Notes under the pieces: generated by a model
What the model was told of the DNA's origin: nothing
The model's database searches: none
Seen by the model: the letters and a program-made list of their open reading frames with translations, nothing else
Made by a program: the position numbers and the translations under genes
Shown here: positions 1 to 11,879 of the stretch, in pieces
Position numbering within the stretch: the stretch's first letter is position 1
Layout of the letters: each line of letters starts with the position of its first letter
From: Parasponia andersonii
Lineage: Eukaryota > Streptophyta > Magnoliopsida > Rosales > Cannabaceae
DNA length: 64,000 nt
Direction of reading: 5' to 3'
NCBI GenBank assembly: GCA_002914805.1
Contig: JXTB01000594.1
Coordinates: 24,610-88,609 of the forward strand

Positions 1-414
1 ATTCATTTATGAAATGTTGTTGACTAAAATGTGATGTGTGGCTTAGATCTTAAAGGTTCCAGCAGAGAAGTTAGATATTTGATCTCTGCTTTTAGCTTAG
101 ATATTGAGATCAATCCCTGTCCGTTTTAAACAGCTGTAAAGTACCGAAATTTAATATTGTTATGGCGCATAGGACGAAGAGGATACCCCTCTTCTAGTCG
201 TCTTATTATTGTGAAATCAGTAAATTAAAAACATTCTAACTCCAAAAATTATACAAAGCATGAATGTGTATGTGTCCCAAGTAGATGTGGCTCTGGTCCA
301 AAGTATTTGATGCTACTATAGATTGGTATCTTCTTTCCAGATTAATTAGCTTCAAGTCGCTTCCATACATTGTATCTACTTATCATCATTCATGTCGTAT
401 TCATTTGGACATAG
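1..414. other. Unassigned flank outside copia H1
   Basis: AT-rich sequence before the 3' LTR of H1. I see no convincing coding region, repeat or RNA gene here. Short open frames in it do not resemble any family I know. It is probably the original target DNA of H1 or another unrecognised repeat. Confidence 0.4.
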
Positions 415-964
415 TGCTAGAGGTTACTAGGCGTCTGTCTCCTAGGATGCGTCTGTCTCCTAGGATACAACGGCTATTTGGAGTAGCAAGCTAAGCACCA
501 AGCTTTTATTTTGGATGAATTGAATACCACCAGAACTCTATCAGAGGACTCCAAATTTTTAACTAGAACTAGATTTAGGAATTCTTGAACTAGAAACTCA
601 AAATTAGAACTAGAAGAGAAGAAGAGAATTTAGAGAAGTGAATAGATAACTTCTCGAGGTGTAAATAATTTGAAGAACCTAAGCTTCTTTATATAGACTT
701 CAGGGGAGGAGAGATTTTCATTCCCAACCGATGTAGGATTTTTGTTCCAATTACTATTCATAGCATTTTTTAATGCTAATGAGCCTATTTTGGACATCAA
801 TTTCATATTCACCTAAAGTCTATTTTGAGCATATGACTATATGATTTTGAAGTACTCGTCAAGTAAATCAATAATTTACCATGATCCATCAAAAATACTA
901 AGAGGGTCCTACTCAATTATGTGCTCTAATATGGTTCATGACAATGGTTCACCATTTTCCAACA
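415..964 (-). repeat. 3' LTR of H1
   Basis: About 550 bp that matches 26,156-26,370, the surviving part of the 5' LTR. On the minus strand it starts TGTTGG at 964 and ends with ...AGCA at 415. The preceding minus-strand bases (GTTAGGGAT) form a weak polypurine tract. An 18-bp direct duplication (GCGTCTGTCTCCTAGGAT, about 431-466) is present here and not in the 5' copy. The 5-bp TSD cannot be tested because the far LTR end is missing. Confidence 0.75.
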
Positions 965-1535
965 ATCCCTAACATGAATGAAATTTAGGCACACTAATCC
1001 TATGAAACCTAATGATAGAGTTCAATGGTCGAAATCTGCAAAGGATAGATAGGTGTTCACTTTTGAACCTTCCCTCGTTAAATCACACTTACTTTACTGA
1101 CTGATCAATAGACATAATATCTTTAAACTGTTTTGCCGTTCATGTAAATGATGACATACCTCACACAAGAATCTTCCTAATATAATTCAGTTCTTACTTT
1201 TATTTCGTTTTGACTATAAACATATGCCTGGTTCTGTGAGAGTTTCTAAGGAATTGAGTTTCTATAATTTCCCTTTCGAAGCATCCCTTCTTCTCTTTCA
1301 CATAGGTGATTCTTAATCAAGAATAATCCGCATTATTCTGCTCGTATTTTCGATGCATAAGAATCATTAAAAGCAAAGCTTATCCTTCACCATTCGGGCT
1401 TCACTATTTCATCATACGAATGGACAGGAGGATAATCCCCACAGTGATCCAACTAAGTCCTTATAATTAGGTTGTCCCTTTGAACCTAGATATTAGGATC
1501 TCCAGTCAACAAGATTAGATTTCCATTGTATCAGA
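965..1535 (-). other. H1 3' untranslated stretch between pol stop and 3' LTR
   Basis: Noncoding part of H1 between the pol stop codon (1,536-1,538, minus) and the 3' LTR. No ORF or other structure is recognised. Confidence 0.5.
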
Positions 1536-2660
1536 TTATTCTTTCACGGGCTTTAGTCTCATTCTCCTTGAAGATTTCTCAACTAACTCTCTGTTTAACC
1601 CTTTGGTTAGCATATTTGCAATATTATTCTTTGACTTCACATAGTCAACAGAGATAACTTCAGTTGAGAGTAGTTGTCTAATGATATTATATCTACGACG
1701 TATATGTCTAGACTTACTATTGTAGGCTAACTGTCACAATGGATGCCAATTATAGGCATAGGCTTCGACCACATTGGAACATCCTCTAAGAATTGTCATA
1801 GCCATTCTGTCTCTTCACCACACTTATCCAAAGCAATGAATTCAGATTCCATTGTGGACCGGATTATACATGTTTGTTTTGAGGATTTCCATGATACAGC
1901 TGCACCTCCAAGTGTGAATACGTACCCACTAATAGACTTTGAGTCTTTCATATCAGACATCTAGTTTGCATCACTATAACCTTCTAGGATAGCAAAATAT
2001 CTGGTATAGTGCAACTCATTTCTCCGAGTATACCTTCAGTACCTTAGTACTTTTACTATTCCTTTCTAGTAATCAATTCCTGAATTACTTATGTATCTAC
2101 TCAGTTTACTAACTACATAAGCTATGTCTGGTCTTGTACAACTCATTTACTACATGAGACTTCCTATCACTATAGAATATTCCAATTAAGAGACACTCTC
2201 TCCTTTATTCTTTGATAGGTATAGATTTGTATCTACTGGTATTCTGGAAATTCTAGAATCATCCTTGTTAAATTTCTCAAGAATCTTATCCACATAATGT
2301 TACTGACTTAAAATAAGTACATATAATATTCTTGAGATTTTAACTCCCACATCAACTAAACTCATATCTTTCATATCAAATTTAGAATTTAACATCCTTT
2401 TTGTAGATTTTATCATCTTATCATTACTACCAACAATGAGCATGTCGTCAACATAAACACACAAAATGACATGGTCATTATCTGTGTTCTTTATATAGAC
2501 ACATTTATCACATTCATTGATTTTAAATCTGTTTGATATCATCATTTGGTCAAATATCTCATGCCATTGTTTTAGTGCTTAAATTAATCCATATAAAGAC
2601 TTCACCAATTTATAAATTTTCTTATTCTGCCTAGGTGTAGAAAAACCCCCGGGTTGTTCC
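1536..2660 (-). pseudogene. H1 pol C-terminal part: reverse transcriptase and RNase H (decayed)
   Basis: The minus strand encodes the copia RT palm with the catalytic motif YVDDM (codons at 2,441-2,455), preceded by a degenerate SLYGL motif next to the E2 junction. It continues into RNase H: text such as [19 protein letters not shown], then [10 protein letters not shown], then SRHIRRRYNIIRQLL and the C-terminal LTKG, ending at a stop at 1,536. Both RT aspartates are retained, but in-frame stops and shifts in 2,000-2,300 break the frame. In H1 this would polymerise cDNA and degrade the RNA template. E2 inserted immediately upstream in this same gene. Confidence 0.85.
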
Positions 2661-3259
2661 TGTTAGGAGATTAGCTTTATGGAAGTGACAACACATAACT
2701 AAAATACGAGTTGAGACAATTTGGGTAAAATGAACAAGATAAGACATACAAAAAATTTTATGTAAATCACCCAATTTAGGCTATGTCTATGAATAAGGCT
2801 GTGAAAAAATTCACTATGAAAAGGAAATTACAATGCATTTCTCTCTAAATATAAGGAGATGACAAAAGAACCTCTGTCTCTTGTAATATGAGAAAAAACT
2901 CTCTCTAAACAATTTAGAAGAAAACAAATGAGATACTAAGAGGAATTTCTAGGCCTGAATTGTCTCAAAGAAAGGAAGAAGATTTACAATAGGATGCAAA
3001 GCAAGTGATGAAGCCTCCATATTTATAGAACTTGAGAGATGGTATAAACATGTGAGAACACCACCTTTTTACTATTGCTATTACAACTGACCTTTTTACT
3101 ATTACTATTACAATTGACCTTTTCATTGTTGCTATTACGGTTAACTGTTTTACTATTGTTATTACGGCTAGCTAGTGAGCATTTTTTTCTCTTCCTATAA
3201 TGTGAATAACAACTTCAACAATGTGGTTGGTGGTGCAACAATTGTTTATTTATTCAACG
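2661..3259 (-). repeat. 3' LTR of E2
   Basis: 599 bp homologous to 7,438-8,030. On the minus strand it begins directly after the polypurine tract. The terminal TG is changed here (plus-strand end AACG instead of AACA). It contains a four-copy 27-bp minisatellite. Confidence 0.88.
3064..3171. repeat. 27-bp x 4 tandem repeat in E2 3' LTR
   Basis: Four consecutive 27-bp units (3,064-3,090, 3,091-3,117, 3,118-3,144, 3,145-3,171) with consensus start CCTTTTTACTATTGCTATTA. The same four-unit array occurs at 7,835-7,942 in the other LTR, so it predates the insertion. Position in U3 fits an enhancer-type repeat, which is inference. Confidence 0.85.
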
Positions 3260-3270
3260 TTCTCCCACTT
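3260..3270 (-). promoter_or_regulatory. Polypurine tract of E2
   Basis: The minus strand reads AAGTGGGAGAA immediately before the 3' LTR. This is the expected primer site for plus-strand DNA synthesis and it fixes the orientation of E2. Confidence 0.75.
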
Positions 3271-3380
3271 GAAGACTTGATTTTAATCATTTCTTCAAAC
3301 CTAATAAATCTCTCTTTTTTTAGCTTGTCAATTATTCATATTACTTACGTATCTACTAGACCATATGAGGGTCTATACCA

Positions 3381-6300
3381 TTAGAACTTATGAGCATTGA
3401 TTGGTTTGATTAAAGCATCTGCTAAGTTCTCTTTGGTGTGAATCTTCTTCATATCCACACTTCTATCTTCTACTACTTCTCGAACAAAGTGGTACTGAAC
3501 ACTATATGCTTTGTACTTGAATGAAAGACTAGATTTCTTGCATTGTTCAAGGCACTCTGACTGTCTCAAAATAGAGGAATCTTTTCTTGTTTATGCCCAA
3601 GCTCCTCCAATAACCTTTGAATCCAAATAGCCTCTTTGAAAGCTTATGTAACCGCCATGCATTTTGTTTCTGTTGTAGATAAAGCCATAACTGTTTGCAG
3701 TTTCAAAACTCAGCTTATAGCTAATTCTGGAAGAGTAAAAACATAGAGTGTAGTAGATTTTTAATTGTCAAGATCACTCACAAAATCTGAATCACCATAT
3801 CCTCTGGCAGTAAATTCTAATCATTCGTAACATAATGAAACATTTGTGGTTCCTTTGATGTACCTTAGAATCTTCTTCACAGTATTCCAATGCTCTCTAC
3901 TAGGATTTGCCATATAGCACCTAACTGCTCCCACTGCTTATGTAATGTCTGGTATTATACATATCATAGCAAAGATTAGGCTTCCCACCACTAATACATA
4001 CGGTACTCGAGACATCTCCATCCTCTCTACTTCATTGCTAGGTCACATATTAGAAGATAACTTGAAGTTAACAAGAAGTGTGGTAGAAATTGGCTTACAA
4101 TTTTGTATATTAGAGTGTCGTAAGATTTTCTTCAAATAATTCTTCTGAGAAAGCCAAATCTTCCTATAGCTTCTATCTCGGTGAATTTGCAACTCCAGAA
4201 TCTTGTTTGCCAGTCCTAAGTCCTTCATATCAAATTTTCTAGCCAATTGTGCCTTTAATTCTTGGACTCGATCTTTGTTAGGGCCTGCTGCCAACATATT
4301 GTCCACGTACAATAATAAGATAATGAAGTCACTATCTTCATCAAACCTCTTGAAGTATGTGCAGTGGTCTGAACTGAGTATGTTGTATCCAAGGCTTATG
4401 ATGAAGGAGTCAAATCTCTTATACCAATATCTCGGTACCTACTTGAGACCGTATAGAGATTTATTCAACCTGCAAACTAAGTGCTCCTTACCTGTTTCAG
4501 CAAAACCTTTTGGTTAGAGCATATAAATTTCGTCGTCAATTTCTCCATGAAAAAAAAACAGTTTTTACATCTAGTTACTCTAGATGTAGATTAAATGTAG
4601 CACACATCACCAGAACCACTTTAGCTATTGTGAGTCAAATCACAGATGAAAATATTTAATTGAAGTCAATATCTTCTTTTTGAGCATATCCCTTTACCAC
4701 TAATCTTGCACGATACCGCTCTACTTGAGCATTGTTGTCACGCTTGATCTAATAAACCTATTTATTTCCAATAGCCTTCCTTCTTTGTAATAGCAAAACA
4801 AGATCACATGTCTTGTTTTTGTGAAGGGCTTTAATCTCTTCTTACATTACTGTCATCCACAGGGATACATCTCGACTTTTGATAGCCTTATGGAAAGTAG
4901 TTAGCTTTCCATCCTCTGTTAGAAAGTAGTATGCAATGTTGCTCTCAAAGAAAATAATCTAAGTGCCACACTTTTGGTCTTCTCTCATGAGTTGACTGAC
5001 GAATATCAGAAACCTCTTCCTCGATTGATTCTTTTACTTTATGCTTTGATGCTCCTTCAGAGGAATCTGAATCTTTAACATTCTTTTCTACCTGAACTAT
5101 AATAGTTTTGGATTGCTATCGTATCCCTTCTCTTATAGTTTGTTTTCTACAAATATCACATCTCTGCTGATTACAACCTTATAGGCAGTGGAATCCCATA
5201 AGTGATACCCCTTAACTCCATTAGCATAACCCAAGAATACATACGTATTAGACTTTGAATCTAGATTTATAATTTCTTGAGTGTTTTACTTCATGTACAC
5301 AGGACTTTCAAATATATGTAAGCGAGAATAATCAACTAGCTTACTAGTCCATATCTATATCGATGTTTTCAAATCAATCGCTGTTGATTGGGACTGATTG
5401 ATCACATAATAGGTAGCTTTCTCTGCTTCTGCCCAGAATGTCTTGGGTAAACTTGTAGCTCTCAATATTGCTCTTGTCCTTTCTAACAAGCTTCTGTTCA
5501 TCCGCTTTGCCACTCCATTTTGTTGAGGAGTGTATGCTGCGTTGAACTGCTACTTGATACCTTCTTATTGACAAAAGTTAGAAAATTCATTGCTTGTATA
5601 TTCTCCTATATTGTCCATCCTCAAACACTTGATTTTCTCTCCAGATTCAAGCCTTACCCGCACTTTGAATATTTTGAAGATTGAAAACACATCCGTCTTC
5701 CTCTTAATAGGATACACCCAACATCTCCTAGAGTAATCATCAATAAAAGATACAAAGTATCTAGCCTCTCTTAGGGACATCACCGGTGCTTGCCAAACAT
5801 CAAAGTGAACCAAGTCTAGAACTTTCTTACTTCTAAAACTGGATGTGCTAAATTTTAATATATGCTACTTGCTTATAACACAATGCTTATAAAAGAATAA
5901 AGATACCTTTGTGAGATTAGGAAGTAACCTTTGTTCAGAGAGAATCTTTAAGCCTCGTTCTGACATATGGTCAAGCTTATGATGCCACATCATCGTTGAT
6001 TTTTCTCTGGAATTTGTTGAAGTAACTGATACCTTCGCTTCCATCAGTGTATTTCCTTTAGGCATGTACAGATTTATTGCGATCTTCTTTGCCTTCATTA
6101 TCATAAGTGCACTCTTTATGATCTTCGTGATCCTATTCTTAACACGAGTTTTTCAACCAAGGTTATCTAATTGTCTTAAAGATAATAGATTCTTCTTCAG
6201 GCCCTTCATATGTCGCTTCTTTTGAATAGTACGAATAGTACTATCGTATATCTTCATCTTGATAGTGCCAATCCCAGCAATCCCAAAGGCATGATCATTA

Positions 6301-7304
6301 CTTAGGAATATAGATCCTCTAGAGATAAGTTCATATGTGTGAAACCACTCTCTGTAAGAAGTCAAGTGCCATGTTTCTCTCGAATCTACTAACCAAATAT
6401 CAATAAGCTACCTTCTATCCTTAGAAACTGTTGCTGCTTTACTGTACAAGATTTCTCCAGAAACTGTTGCTGCTTTACTATACAAGATTTCTCTATCATC
6501 TGAAATACTTGCAAAATTTCCTTAAGCATTTGATGACTCAGGGTCCTTCCTTCTAGAATTTTTATTCTTCTTGAATTGCCAACACTCCCTTTTGACATGC
6601 CTTTTCTTGCCACAGTAATAACACTTGACATTTTTCTTACTTCTTAACTTTGATCTACTATGATTTTGACTCCCACTGGGGCCACGCTCTGTTGATCTCC
6701 CTCTCATTGTCAAAATCTCGGCTTATTATGAACTTGCCAATCTATCTTCCTTATTCTTATGCTGATTTTCTTCTTCAAGAACAACAACTATAAGATCGTT
6801 GAAAATTAGAGTTGTAGTATTGCTGGTCATATTTATGATGAGTTGATCATACGAATTAGGTAGACTCTGAAGTAAGATTTTTGCACATTTATTATCCTTT
6901 ATTTTATGCTCCATTGCTATGAGTTGTGGAAATAAAGTGTTGAGGGTATTGATGTGATCAGTCATTATTGCTGATTCCGCCATCTGAAGGGTGTAAAGTC
7001 TTCTATTTAAGAAAATTTTATCGTGAAGTGACTTGGCCTAATATAACTTTGTTAGCGTATCTTATATCTCCTTACCTGACTTCTTCTCTTCAATGCTCAA
7101 TAGAACTCCATCTTCTAGCGCCAAATGTAAGTAAGTGATAATATTACCATCCATCTCATTCCATTTTTTATCATCAGTAATCTTAGCATGTCTTTCTCAA
7201 ATTGCTGTTAGGTAATTATATTTTCTCAAGATTGCCTTTATCTTCATTTTTCATAGAGAAAAATTTCTCCCATTAAACTTCTCAATATCGAAATTTTCCA
7301 CCAT
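3381..7304 (-). pseudogene. E2 gag-pol polyprotein (decayed copia)
   Basis: Start codon at 7,304 (minus) opens gag text MVENFDIEKFNGRNFSL. The capsid continues to about 6,726 and a CCHC knuckle (KCYYCGKKRHVKRECW) lies at about 6,600-6,640. The protease region (6,150-6,400) has DSRE where DSGA is expected, so the active site is lost. Integrase lies at 5,370-6,100 with GAG-pre-integrase HKLDHMSERG. RT has YVDN instead of YVDD near 4,300. RNase H ends HTKENLADALIKP at 3,381. Multiple stops, mostly TAA or TAG, interrupt all parts. The product would be a Tork-like polyprotein, and no functional protein is expected. Confidence 0.87.
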
Positions 7305-7423
7305 TTTTGTTCACCATGATTTGTTTAGTTACTCTCATTTCATTGTATATGAATAGTATCATATACATGAACAGTACAATATAAATTAACAGTACATATA
7401 CGTAAATAGTACTCTAATCTAAT

Positions 7424-7436
7424 GGCTCTGGTACCA
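7424..7436 (-). promoter_or_regulatory. Primer-binding site of E2
   Basis: The minus strand reads TGGTACCAGAGCC one base downstream of the 5' LTR, nearly identical to the initiator-Met PBS (TGGTATCAGAGC...) usual in plant copia elements. Confidence 0.85.
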
Positions 7437-7437
7437 C

Positions 7438-8030
7438 TATTAGAAGATCAGTTTTGCAGAAGTGACAACATAGCTAAAATACAAGTTAAGAAAATTTGGG
7501 TAAAATGATCAAGATAAGGCATATAAAAAATTTTACATGGTTCACCTAATTTAGGCTACATCTACGGACAAGACTGTAAAGAAATTTACTATGAAAAAGA
7601 GATTATAATGCACTTCTCTCTAAATACAAAGAGAGAACAAAAGAACCTCTCTTTCTTGGTGAGAAAATACTCTCTCTAAACAATTTAGGAAAAAACAAGT
7701 GAGATACTAAAAGGAATTTCTAGGCTTGAATTCTCTCTTAAAAAGGAAAAAAATTTAGAATAAGAAGCAAAAGAAGTGATGAAGCCCCCGTATTTACAAA
7801 ACTTGAGAGATGGTATGAATAAGTAAGAATACTACCTTTTTCCTATTGCTATTATGGCTGACCTTTCTACTATTGCTATTACGGCTGACCTTTTCACTAT
7901 TGCTATTATGGTTGACTATTTTATTGTTACTATTGTGGCTGGTTGGTGAGTATTTTTGTCTTTTCCTATAATGTGAATAACAACTTCAACAATGTGATTG
8001 GTGGTGCCACAATTGTTGATTTATTCAACA
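7438..8030 (-). repeat. 5' LTR of E2
   Basis: 593 bp, homologous to 2,661-3,259, with the same 27-bp x 4 array (7,835-7,942). The minus-strand start TGTTGAATAAATC is intact at 8,030. The inner end has TA for CA after reverse complementing. Confidence 0.88.
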
Positions 8031-8035
8031 GTTTC

Positions 8036-8678
8036 ATATAGATTTCTTCATTTAAATCTCTAATTAGAAAAGCTATTTTCACATCCATTTGATGTACTTC
8101 AAGATTACACAAAGCTACAATTGCAAGTATCACCCTATTTCAAATTATTCTCGTTATAAGAGAATATGTATCAAAGTAATCTATGCCTTTCTTTTTGTTT
8201 GTAACCCTTAATTACAAGCCAAGTCTTATACTTGTCAAATATTCTATCGGCTTACATTTCCTTCTTAAAATCTATCTGGACCCTAGAGGTTTATAGCCTG
8301 AAAGAAGATCCATCGGTTCCCAAGTATGATTTTTCTGGATAGAATTAATTTCACTTTGAATGGCCTCTTTCCATAAAGGGCCTTCTGAAGAGCTCATAGC
8401 TTCTTTAAAGGTTTGAGGTTCAGCCTCTAGCAAATAGGTTAGAAAATTTAGACCAAAAGATTTTTCTATTCTAGCACTTTTGCTATGTCTAGGCTCTTCC
8501 TTAATAGCCTCATTATATTCTTTGTCCTGACAACTCTCAGTAGTAGTCTCATATGTTTGTTTAAACGAACTGACTCTTCTTTTAATTTATATGGAAATAC
8601 ATGTTCAAACAACGATGCATTTCTAGATTCCATTATCGTATTTTTGTATATATCTTGGATTTGTGACTCATACACAAG
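8036..8678 (-). pseudogene. H1 pol middle part: integrase tail to RT N-terminus
   Basis: The minus strand from 8,678 encodes the linker between integrase and RT (YESQIQDIYKNTIMESRNAS at the start), then the conserved pre-RT block (QTFKEAMSSSEGPLWKEAI type) and RT palm entry (DVKIAFLIRDLNEEIYMK) ending at the E2 junction. Stops and small shifts occur. It is bounded exactly by the TSDs of E1 (ACAAG, 8,674-8,678) and E2 (GTTTC, 8,031-8,035). Confidence 0.85.
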
Positions 8679-11600
8679 TGATGAACGTCTAATTGTGTGC
8701 ATTTATTATGAGATTATATCATCATTATACACTTAGAGTTTCATTAAATTCCTTAATTTAAGGCACCTTTGTAGACATAGGCATAAAAGCAAGAATAACT
8801 CCTAATTTGTGCTAAATATTCGTTTCTATACAGATTTCGTAAAATGGGCACAAATTCTAAACGACATGGGAGATTGATTCAATTATTTAACCCATGGCTT
8901 TTGGACTCAATTCCTAACTAAACCTAATTTACAAGATCTGTCCAGATTATTTTAAAATGGGTCTCAAATGGATAACATTACAAATTAGACTGCATTCACA
9001 TTCAGCCTGATACACTTTAATGTTTGGCCCATTCTAATCTCAATACAATCTCAAATTACATGATTCTTAATTCTATGGACATGTACACAAAAGATCTAGA
9101 TGATTTATTCTTCGAGAAAATTTAAAAGAAGCCAAAATTTGGATGAAAAGATTAGATTTTTCCAGATGATAAGATCAGCAACTAATTTTAACTCAACAGA
9201 ATCTATGTTCACCATTTTTGCTATAAGTCAAGAAATACACCTCGAATAGATGCAATTTTGGTGGCGTACGACTCCTAAGAGATAAAGCTTCAGGTTCTTA
9301 TCTTTAATCAAGATAGTTTTAGTCCAAATTCATGGAGTTTCAGATACATATTTAGGAGGACTGCCATATCAAGTTGCCAACTTGCACTTATTCTTAGCCT
9401 ACAAATTTTGACTCTGTATCTCCAAGTTTTCCTATAAGTAGATGCTTAAGTTAGGCTTAGGAGGCATCTTGGTTTGATATTAATATCAATCTCTTTTATT
9501 CTCCTCCTGTTATTGATAACTCTATAAAAATAGAGTTATTTGGTATATTTTTGAGTCTTGGGATAGCAGTTTTAAAGGATCAAATTGTCTAGTTTAAGTG
9601 TTTTTCTTTATTTTATTTTTGTCCGTGGTATTTCCGATGATTACAATTCAATATAGTCAATATCTATTTTATTTTTCTTTTTATTTCTAGTAGGAATGCT
9701 AAAATTAGTACTTGATTCTGATGAATTTAAATGGCCACTTCTTTGAAGGAATGCTGAATTTAAGTAAAAGATAGAAGTAACTTTGTTGCAGCAACGCGCC
9801 AGAGCAATACTGAACAGCAGAATTCTTTTTCCAGCTGGCATCTTTTACGCACAGCTGGTGCTGACAGCTAATATTAAATACCAGCTAAGGGAAAATGAAG
9901 CAAAAGTGGTCCTCACTCTATATTTGGCTAACACGTGTGTTAGGATATCTTACCTATTCTGATACAAAAGGAAAATGTACTATAGGAAGAGAGGAGAGGA
10001 CGGCTGACCAGAGAAAAAAATGGAAAAGAAAAGAAAAGAGAGAAAGATAGTACAGAGAAGAGAGGACGAATGAGAGGAAGTACTAGCAGCAGGGAGCTCG
10101 ATTCACCATTATCCAGCTAGATTTTTCCTTACCTTCTTAAATCTTCTTTGTATTTAATTTCTTTTTCTTATCTTGAACTTTCTGTAATCTATGAATTACT
10201 TTGGGTTGCTAATTTTTGAACCCCAGAACATGAGCTAAGTTTTTCTTAGCTAGGATATTGATGAATCTAAGGTTGTAATGAAGGATTAAATGTTGTTTTA
10301 AGTGTTTATGGTAATTTCCTCTTGTTCATTCAAGTGAGCTTCATCATTAATTCCTATTATTATTTGGCAACCAATATTTAGGATAAATAAACTAGGATTA
10401 ATTCTGGAAAGGTTAATTTTAGTTGGATCTAACTTGAATGAAACATAGTAATGATATAGGAATATGTCGTTACTATGTATAACCCATTGAAAATCGATGC
10501 TATAAAAGAAGTATTGAGAACTGGATTAGCATAGGAATATGTTAAATCTGGTTTAAAGAACTATAAACATAATAAATTCGGAAGATTATCATGTACAGAT
10601 GGAATTTTCTGTTACTGGAGTGAATTTTGCCATAAGCATTGCTGCAGCAATTGTACCCAGATTTGCAACCAAGGAGGATTCAATCATCCCAGCTTAATAT
10701 ATCTATCCATTTACAATCTCTTGTTTAGGTCATATTGTTTTATGTTTGGAATTCACATTTTTTTATTTTGCATCTGTCAATTCTTATAATTTCTTAATTC
10801 AACTTATTTGACATTAGTTTGATCCAACTAATTTTGTTAATCAATCCCTGTGGAGACGATACTCAACTCATTACTATATTACTTGTTCGGCACGTGCACT
10901 TGCGTAGCTATTATAAAAAAATAGCACCAACAATTATTCATGTTAATATAATCTTACTTTGCCTTCAAAATAGTAAGAGTTTTGTGTTTAAAGATGTGTT
11001 CATATTGTGGTCATACTTGCCGTTTTTCTTTATGATGTTTACTTAATCTTACATATTGCTAATGTGAAAGGGTGAATCTCTTGAGGAAAAGATAGGTATA
11101 ATCTAAACTCTAGGTGGACTTCATTATTTATATCCTTTAATTACTATTATACATGTCATACTTAATTTTTTTAATCAATCTTAATACTCTCCTTGTTAAG
11201 TGGTGGGTCTTCATTCATTATAGTCAACCTTTGGTATAACAAATACTCAATTCCTTTTGTACCGGTTGTGCTAGGAATAGATTTTGATTTATTGTAGACA
11301 TAAGGTTTCACCATGAATACTTGACTACATTTACAAGTGAAGGTGTTATCAAAGAAAGTAATTAAGAAAACTAATTTAGTCACATAAATAACTAATAATG
11401 GATCTTTATTGATTAATCTTCCGATTGGAATCTCCGTTGTGTGTGGATTCCAATTGAGTGATAAAAGAGCTTAGGTTATACTTATTTGATGTACCCAAGA
11501 GTGGATTCCCTAATCTTAGCAATTGTTTAATTTTGCAATATTATATCATTATATTTTTGTCACTTTGTTTTAGATTGTCATAATCACCATACAACATACT

Positions 11601-11749
11601 TTTTCTCATCATTTTTATTCTTGTAATATATCTGTTATGGTCATGTATTATTCACTAACCTTCCTATGGATCGATCTCGGTCTTACCAAATAATTTATTA
11701 TTTTGACACTCCTGCACTTGGAAAAGACTTCATTAATTTGAACTAGTCA
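8679..11749 (+). repeat. 5' LTR of E1, interrupted by solo LTR S1
   Basis: Matches 21,810-23,452 in two blocks, 8,679-9,513 and 10,933-11,749. The terminus is TGATGAACG here and TGATAAACG in the 3' copy. The LTR ends AGTCA, followed two bases later by a T-rich run leading to the PBS. After subtracting S1 plus its TSD, the length equals the 3' LTR within 4 bp. Confidence 0.87.
9514..10932 (+). repeat. Solo LTR S1 of an Athila-like family
   Basis: A 1,419-bp block absent from the E1 3' LTR at the equivalent point. It starts TGATAACTC and ends CCAACA, flanked by GTTAT (9,509-9,513) and ATTAT (10,933-10,937), a TSD with one change. Start and end resemble the E3 LTR: a palindromic start, and TTGTTCGGCACGTGCACTTG near the end against TTGTTCGATACGTGTACTTG in E3. 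No internal region is present, so it is likely the product of LTR-LTR recombination. Confidence 0.82.
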
Positions 11750-11756
11750 AGTTTTT

Positions 11757-11774
11757 TGCGTCGGTTGCTGGGGA
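11757..11774 (+). promoter_or_regulatory. Primer-binding site of E1
   Basis: TGCGTCGGTTGCTGGGGA shortly after the LTR end. It corresponds to the Athila-type PBS TGGCGCCGTTGCCGGGGA with several changes and aligns with the PBS of E3 (51,620-51,637). Confidence 0.75.
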
Positions 11775-11879
11775 GGTAAAGTTTATTATAAAAACCATAA
11801 TTTCATTTATTTTCCTTTTAATTTTCATCTCATCTCTTTCCTTCTTCATTTTATTTCTTATTGATAAAAAAATCTTTTC

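Larger units (their letters stand above)
2661..8030 (-). mobile_element. Ty1/copia retrotransposon E2 nested in H1 RT
   Basis: A 5.37-kb element with two recognisable LTRs (2,661-3,259 and 7,438-8,030), a PBS matching the initiator-Met tRNA type and a polypurine tract, all in minus orientation. Flanking 5-mers are GTTCC (2,656-2,660) and GTTTC (8,031-8,035), a TSD with one change. The LTRs differ at roughly 15 % of positions by eye, so it is an old insertion. Gag, zinc knuckle, protease, integrase, RT and RNase H follow in copia order, and the gag resembles Tork/Tnt1-type elements. Every domain is broken by stops. Confidence 0.9.

Noticed and set aside
11171..11383. Nearly identical 70-codon minus-strand open frames at 11,171-11,383 and 15,298-15,510 as a repeated gene
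   Set aside because: Both are the same piece of E1 LTR. The second is part of the suspected chimera, and no protein family is recognised.
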